A DNA stretch of 6,964 bases. It comes from Candidatus Sulfotelmatobacter sp. GTDB taxonomy: Bacteria; Acidobacteriota; Terriglobia; Terriglobales; Acidobacteriaceae. Made by a program: the position numbers and the translations under genes. Location: positions 1 to 6,964 of the forward strand of contig JASHRB010000339.1 in assembly GCA_030037575.1 (NCBI GenBank), in the 5' to 3' direction. Below the pieces are notes generated by a model, which was not told the origin of the DNA, made no database searches, and saw only the letters and a program-made list of their open reading frames with translations. Position 1 is the stretch's first letter, and each line of letters begins with the position of its first letter. Below, piece by piece: positions 5,674 through 6,964 of this stretch.

Positions 5674-6039
5674 TCAAACGCCGTTCGCTGCTTGAGCGGA
5701 ATCAGACGCTTTTGCCAGCGAGAGTGCAGTTTCGATCAGGAGAAGAATTCCCGCCAAAAGTACCGGAGGGTTTCCCAGAGTACGCGCTGCGCCGATGCTC
5801 GCGATCAAGGAGCAGGCCAGCGCCAGCATGGTTAAATTACCCGTGATGCAGAAGATTCTTAAGCTGCGCATGGCGGCGCCGTTGCGAATGCGCAGCCAGT
5901 TAAACATGGCCGTGAACATCAAGGCCAGACACGTTCCGAAAATCCAGATGCGCCCGGTATAAGTCTTAGGCACCAGCAGGCAGCCGATGAGGGCGAGAAG
6001 GAAAAGCGCTATGGCACAAAGCCGGTCAAGCATCTTCAT
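5674..6039 (-). CDS. Small four-helix hypothetical membrane protein
   Basis: Predicted inner-membrane protein of 121 residues; family not recognised. Hydrophobic segments lie at about 6-23, 31-48, 62-84 and 91-109. The connecting loops are short: KTYTGR on one side and RIRNGAAMRSLR on the other, the latter strongly positive and so probably cytoplasmic. No conserved catalytic residues are evident, and it does not resemble YggT, the membrane protein often found beside yggS. The ATG at 6039 lies inside the end of the yggS-like gene (14-base overlap); a second in-frame ATG at 6033 gives an 8-base overlap. GAGGA stands 12 bases before the first ATG, too far to be ideal, so coupling to upstream translation is likely. 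An upstream in-frame extension into yggS exists but reads as a polar shadow sequence. Confidence 0.75.
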   Translation of the reverse strand: MKMLDRLCAIALFLLALIGCLLVPKTYTGRIWIFGTCLALMFTAMFNWLRIRNGAAMRSLRIFCITGNLTMLALACSLIASIGAARTLGNPPVLLAGILLLIETALSLAKASDSAQAANGV

Positions 6040-6766
6040 GTTTTGCTTGTGTCCTCTGCGGTTCCTGACCTGGCCTTTCGCCGAAAATCGCCGTTCCCAC
6101 GCGCACGCAGGTCGAGCCTTCTTCAATTGCGACTTCGAAATCGTGCGACATCCCCATGGAAAGTTCGTCCAGGGTAATCGCGGGCAGCTTGCGTGATGAG
6201 AGTGTATCCCGCAGTTGCCGGAGTTGGCGAAAATAATTCCGTACCTCTTCCCGGTCTTCGCGGAACGGAGGTACCGTCATCAGCCCGCGCATGGTCAGTG
6301 CTTCCAATCGCGGCGCTGCTTCCAACAACTTTTCGAAGGCCGGCGAATCGGCCGCCACGCCCGTCTTCGCGGCCTCACCTCCAACATTGATTTCGATCAG
6401 TACCTCCAACCGCTTTCCCAGCAAGCGCGCGGCTGAATTCAGCTTCTCCGCGAGCTTCAACGAATCGACCGAATCCACGGCCCGAAACAACTCCGCCGCC
6501 TTGCCTGCTTTATTGCTTTGCAGATGACCGATCAGGTGCCAGTCGGCGGCGGGAAGATCGCTCAGCGCGGGGGCCTTACCCGAAAACTCCTGCACGCGGT
6601 TCTCGCCAAACAAACGTTGTCCCGCTCGATAGGCCTCGCGAATGCGCGCCGCCGATTGATTCTTGGTTACCGCCATCAACACGACTCCCCCGGGATCGCG
6701 CCCGGCGCGCCCTGCGGCTGCTGCCATGCGCTCGCGAATGGATGAAAGCTGTGCGGCGACTGACAT
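6026..6766 (-). CDS. yggS: YggS/PROSC-family PLP-binding protein
   Basis: Cytosolic 246-residue protein of the YggS/PLPBP family, which binds pyridoxal 5'-phosphate on an alanine-racemase-like TIM barrel and helps maintain vitamin B6 and amino-acid homeostasis; it has no established catalytic activity. Visible markers: the PLP lysine K35 in LMAVTKNQ; FGENRVQEF (53-61); HLIGHLQSNK (77-86); RGLMTVPP; and the phosphate-binding LSMGMSHDFEVAI with the following GSTCVRVGTAIFGER. Length is typical for the family. ATG 6766 gives the usual MSVAAQLSSIRERM opening. The frame remains open to a GTG at 6814, but the extra 16 residues are not family-like. There is no good Shine-Dalgarno before 6766 (an AGGA lies about 17 bases away), so the start is slightly uncertain. 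The C-terminus (about 233-246, GQEPQRTQAKHEDA) is a polar tail that encodes the overlap with the next gene. Confidence 0.95.
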   Translation of the reverse strand: MSVAAQLSSIRERMAAAAGRAGRDPGGVVLMAVTKNQSAARIREAYRAGQRLFGENRVQEFSGKAPALSDLPAADWHLIGHLQSNKAGKAAELFRAVDSVDSLKLAEKLNSAARLLGKRLEVLIEINVGGEAAKTGVAADSPAFEKLLEAAPRLEALTMRGLMTVPPFREDREEVRNYFRQLRQLRDTLSSRKLPAITLDELSMGMSHDFEVAIEEGSTCVRVGTAIFGERPGQEPQRTQAKHEDA

Positions 6767-6848
6767 TGCAAAATGATCGAGCAATCCTGGCTGCGCTTCG
6801 GGGCAACGGTGCACGGCCCCCGCATGGGCTCGCGCCCCACCACCGCGG

Positions 6849-6964
6849 TTACATGATCGCCGTCGGCGGCGCCGGCTCGTTGGGATCGCCGGCGCTGGAA
6901 AGCGGCAACCAGATCAGCAACGCCGCCAGCAAGGCCATTACGCCCATCCCCGCCAGATACAGCG
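6849..6964 (-). CDS. C-terminal fragment of a membrane protein, cut by the window edge
   Basis: Last 37 residues of a minus-strand gene entering from the right edge, ending in TAA (6851-6849). The visible part has one membrane helix (LYLAGMGVMALLAALLIWLP) followed by a Pro/Ala-rich polar tail, SSAGDPNEPAPPTAIM. The frame is open to the edge, and hydrophobic-then-Pro-rich is a plausible membrane-protein end. It is the best reading of this stretch, as the next frame meets a stop within 27 bases. The family cannot be told. An in-frame ATG at 6947 means a tiny complete protein cannot be excluded. It stops 82 bases before the yggS start. I see no clear terminator or promoter in that gap. Confidence 0.6.
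   Translation of the reverse strand, partial: LYLAGMGVMALLAALLIWLPLSSAGDPNEPAPPTAIM

Noticed and set aside
6767..6848. Promoter or riboswitch upstream of yggS
   Set aside because: The stretch is very G+C-rich with no convincing -10/-35 pair and only a short GGGGC/GCCCC pairing. Nothing in it can be supported.

Overview
This window looks like ordinary chromosome from a G+C-rich soil-type bacterium. The style of several proteins suggests Acidobacteriota (Terriglobia/Koribacter-like): the GNAT protein, the small four-helix membrane protein followed by a 60-residue membrane protein, and the POT-type transporter. That assignment is inference from recalled family resemblance. No rRNA, marker gene or database search backs it. 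I see no mobile element, CRISPR array, tRNA or rRNA.

Layout. One gene lies on the + strand, a double-GNAT acetyltransferase (119-1063), preceded by a strong hairpin at the window edge (5-26). It converges, with a 20-base gap, on a long series of minus-strand genes. Reading these in their own direction, from right to left: the C-terminal end of an unidentified membrane protein (6964-6849), a YggS-family PLP-binding protein (6766-6026), a small hypothetical membrane protein overlapping it by 14 bases (6039-5674), a POT/PTR2-type proton-coupled oligopeptide transporter with a probable TTG start (5567-4167), and a GYD-domain protein (4108-3767) ending at a good intrinsic terminator (3745-3721). 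After an A+T-rich stretch of ~13-base tandem repeats come an AlkD-like DNA alkylation repair protein (3662-2898), an M24 metallopeptidase (2845-1679), a DUF6677-like membrane protein (1679-1263) and a 60-residue membrane protein (1266-1084). The last three overlap at their stop/start codons (TGATG and ATGA), so they are probably translationally coupled.

How the genes might work together. The transporter and the M24 peptidase could both serve peptide use, but a terminator separates them and the link is weak. YggS is a housekeeping PLP-homeostasis protein. AlkD-like proteins excise alkylated bases. The coupled M24/DUF6677-like/60-residue set is the most interesting functional unit: a cytosolic peptidase welded to two uncharacterised membrane proteins. 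I found no convincing undescribed system. What is worth a second look is mostly small-scale: that coupling, the A+T-rich repeats and hairpins around the start of the alkylation-repair gene, a possible Shine-Dalgarno-sequestering hairpin, and several start-codon reassignments.
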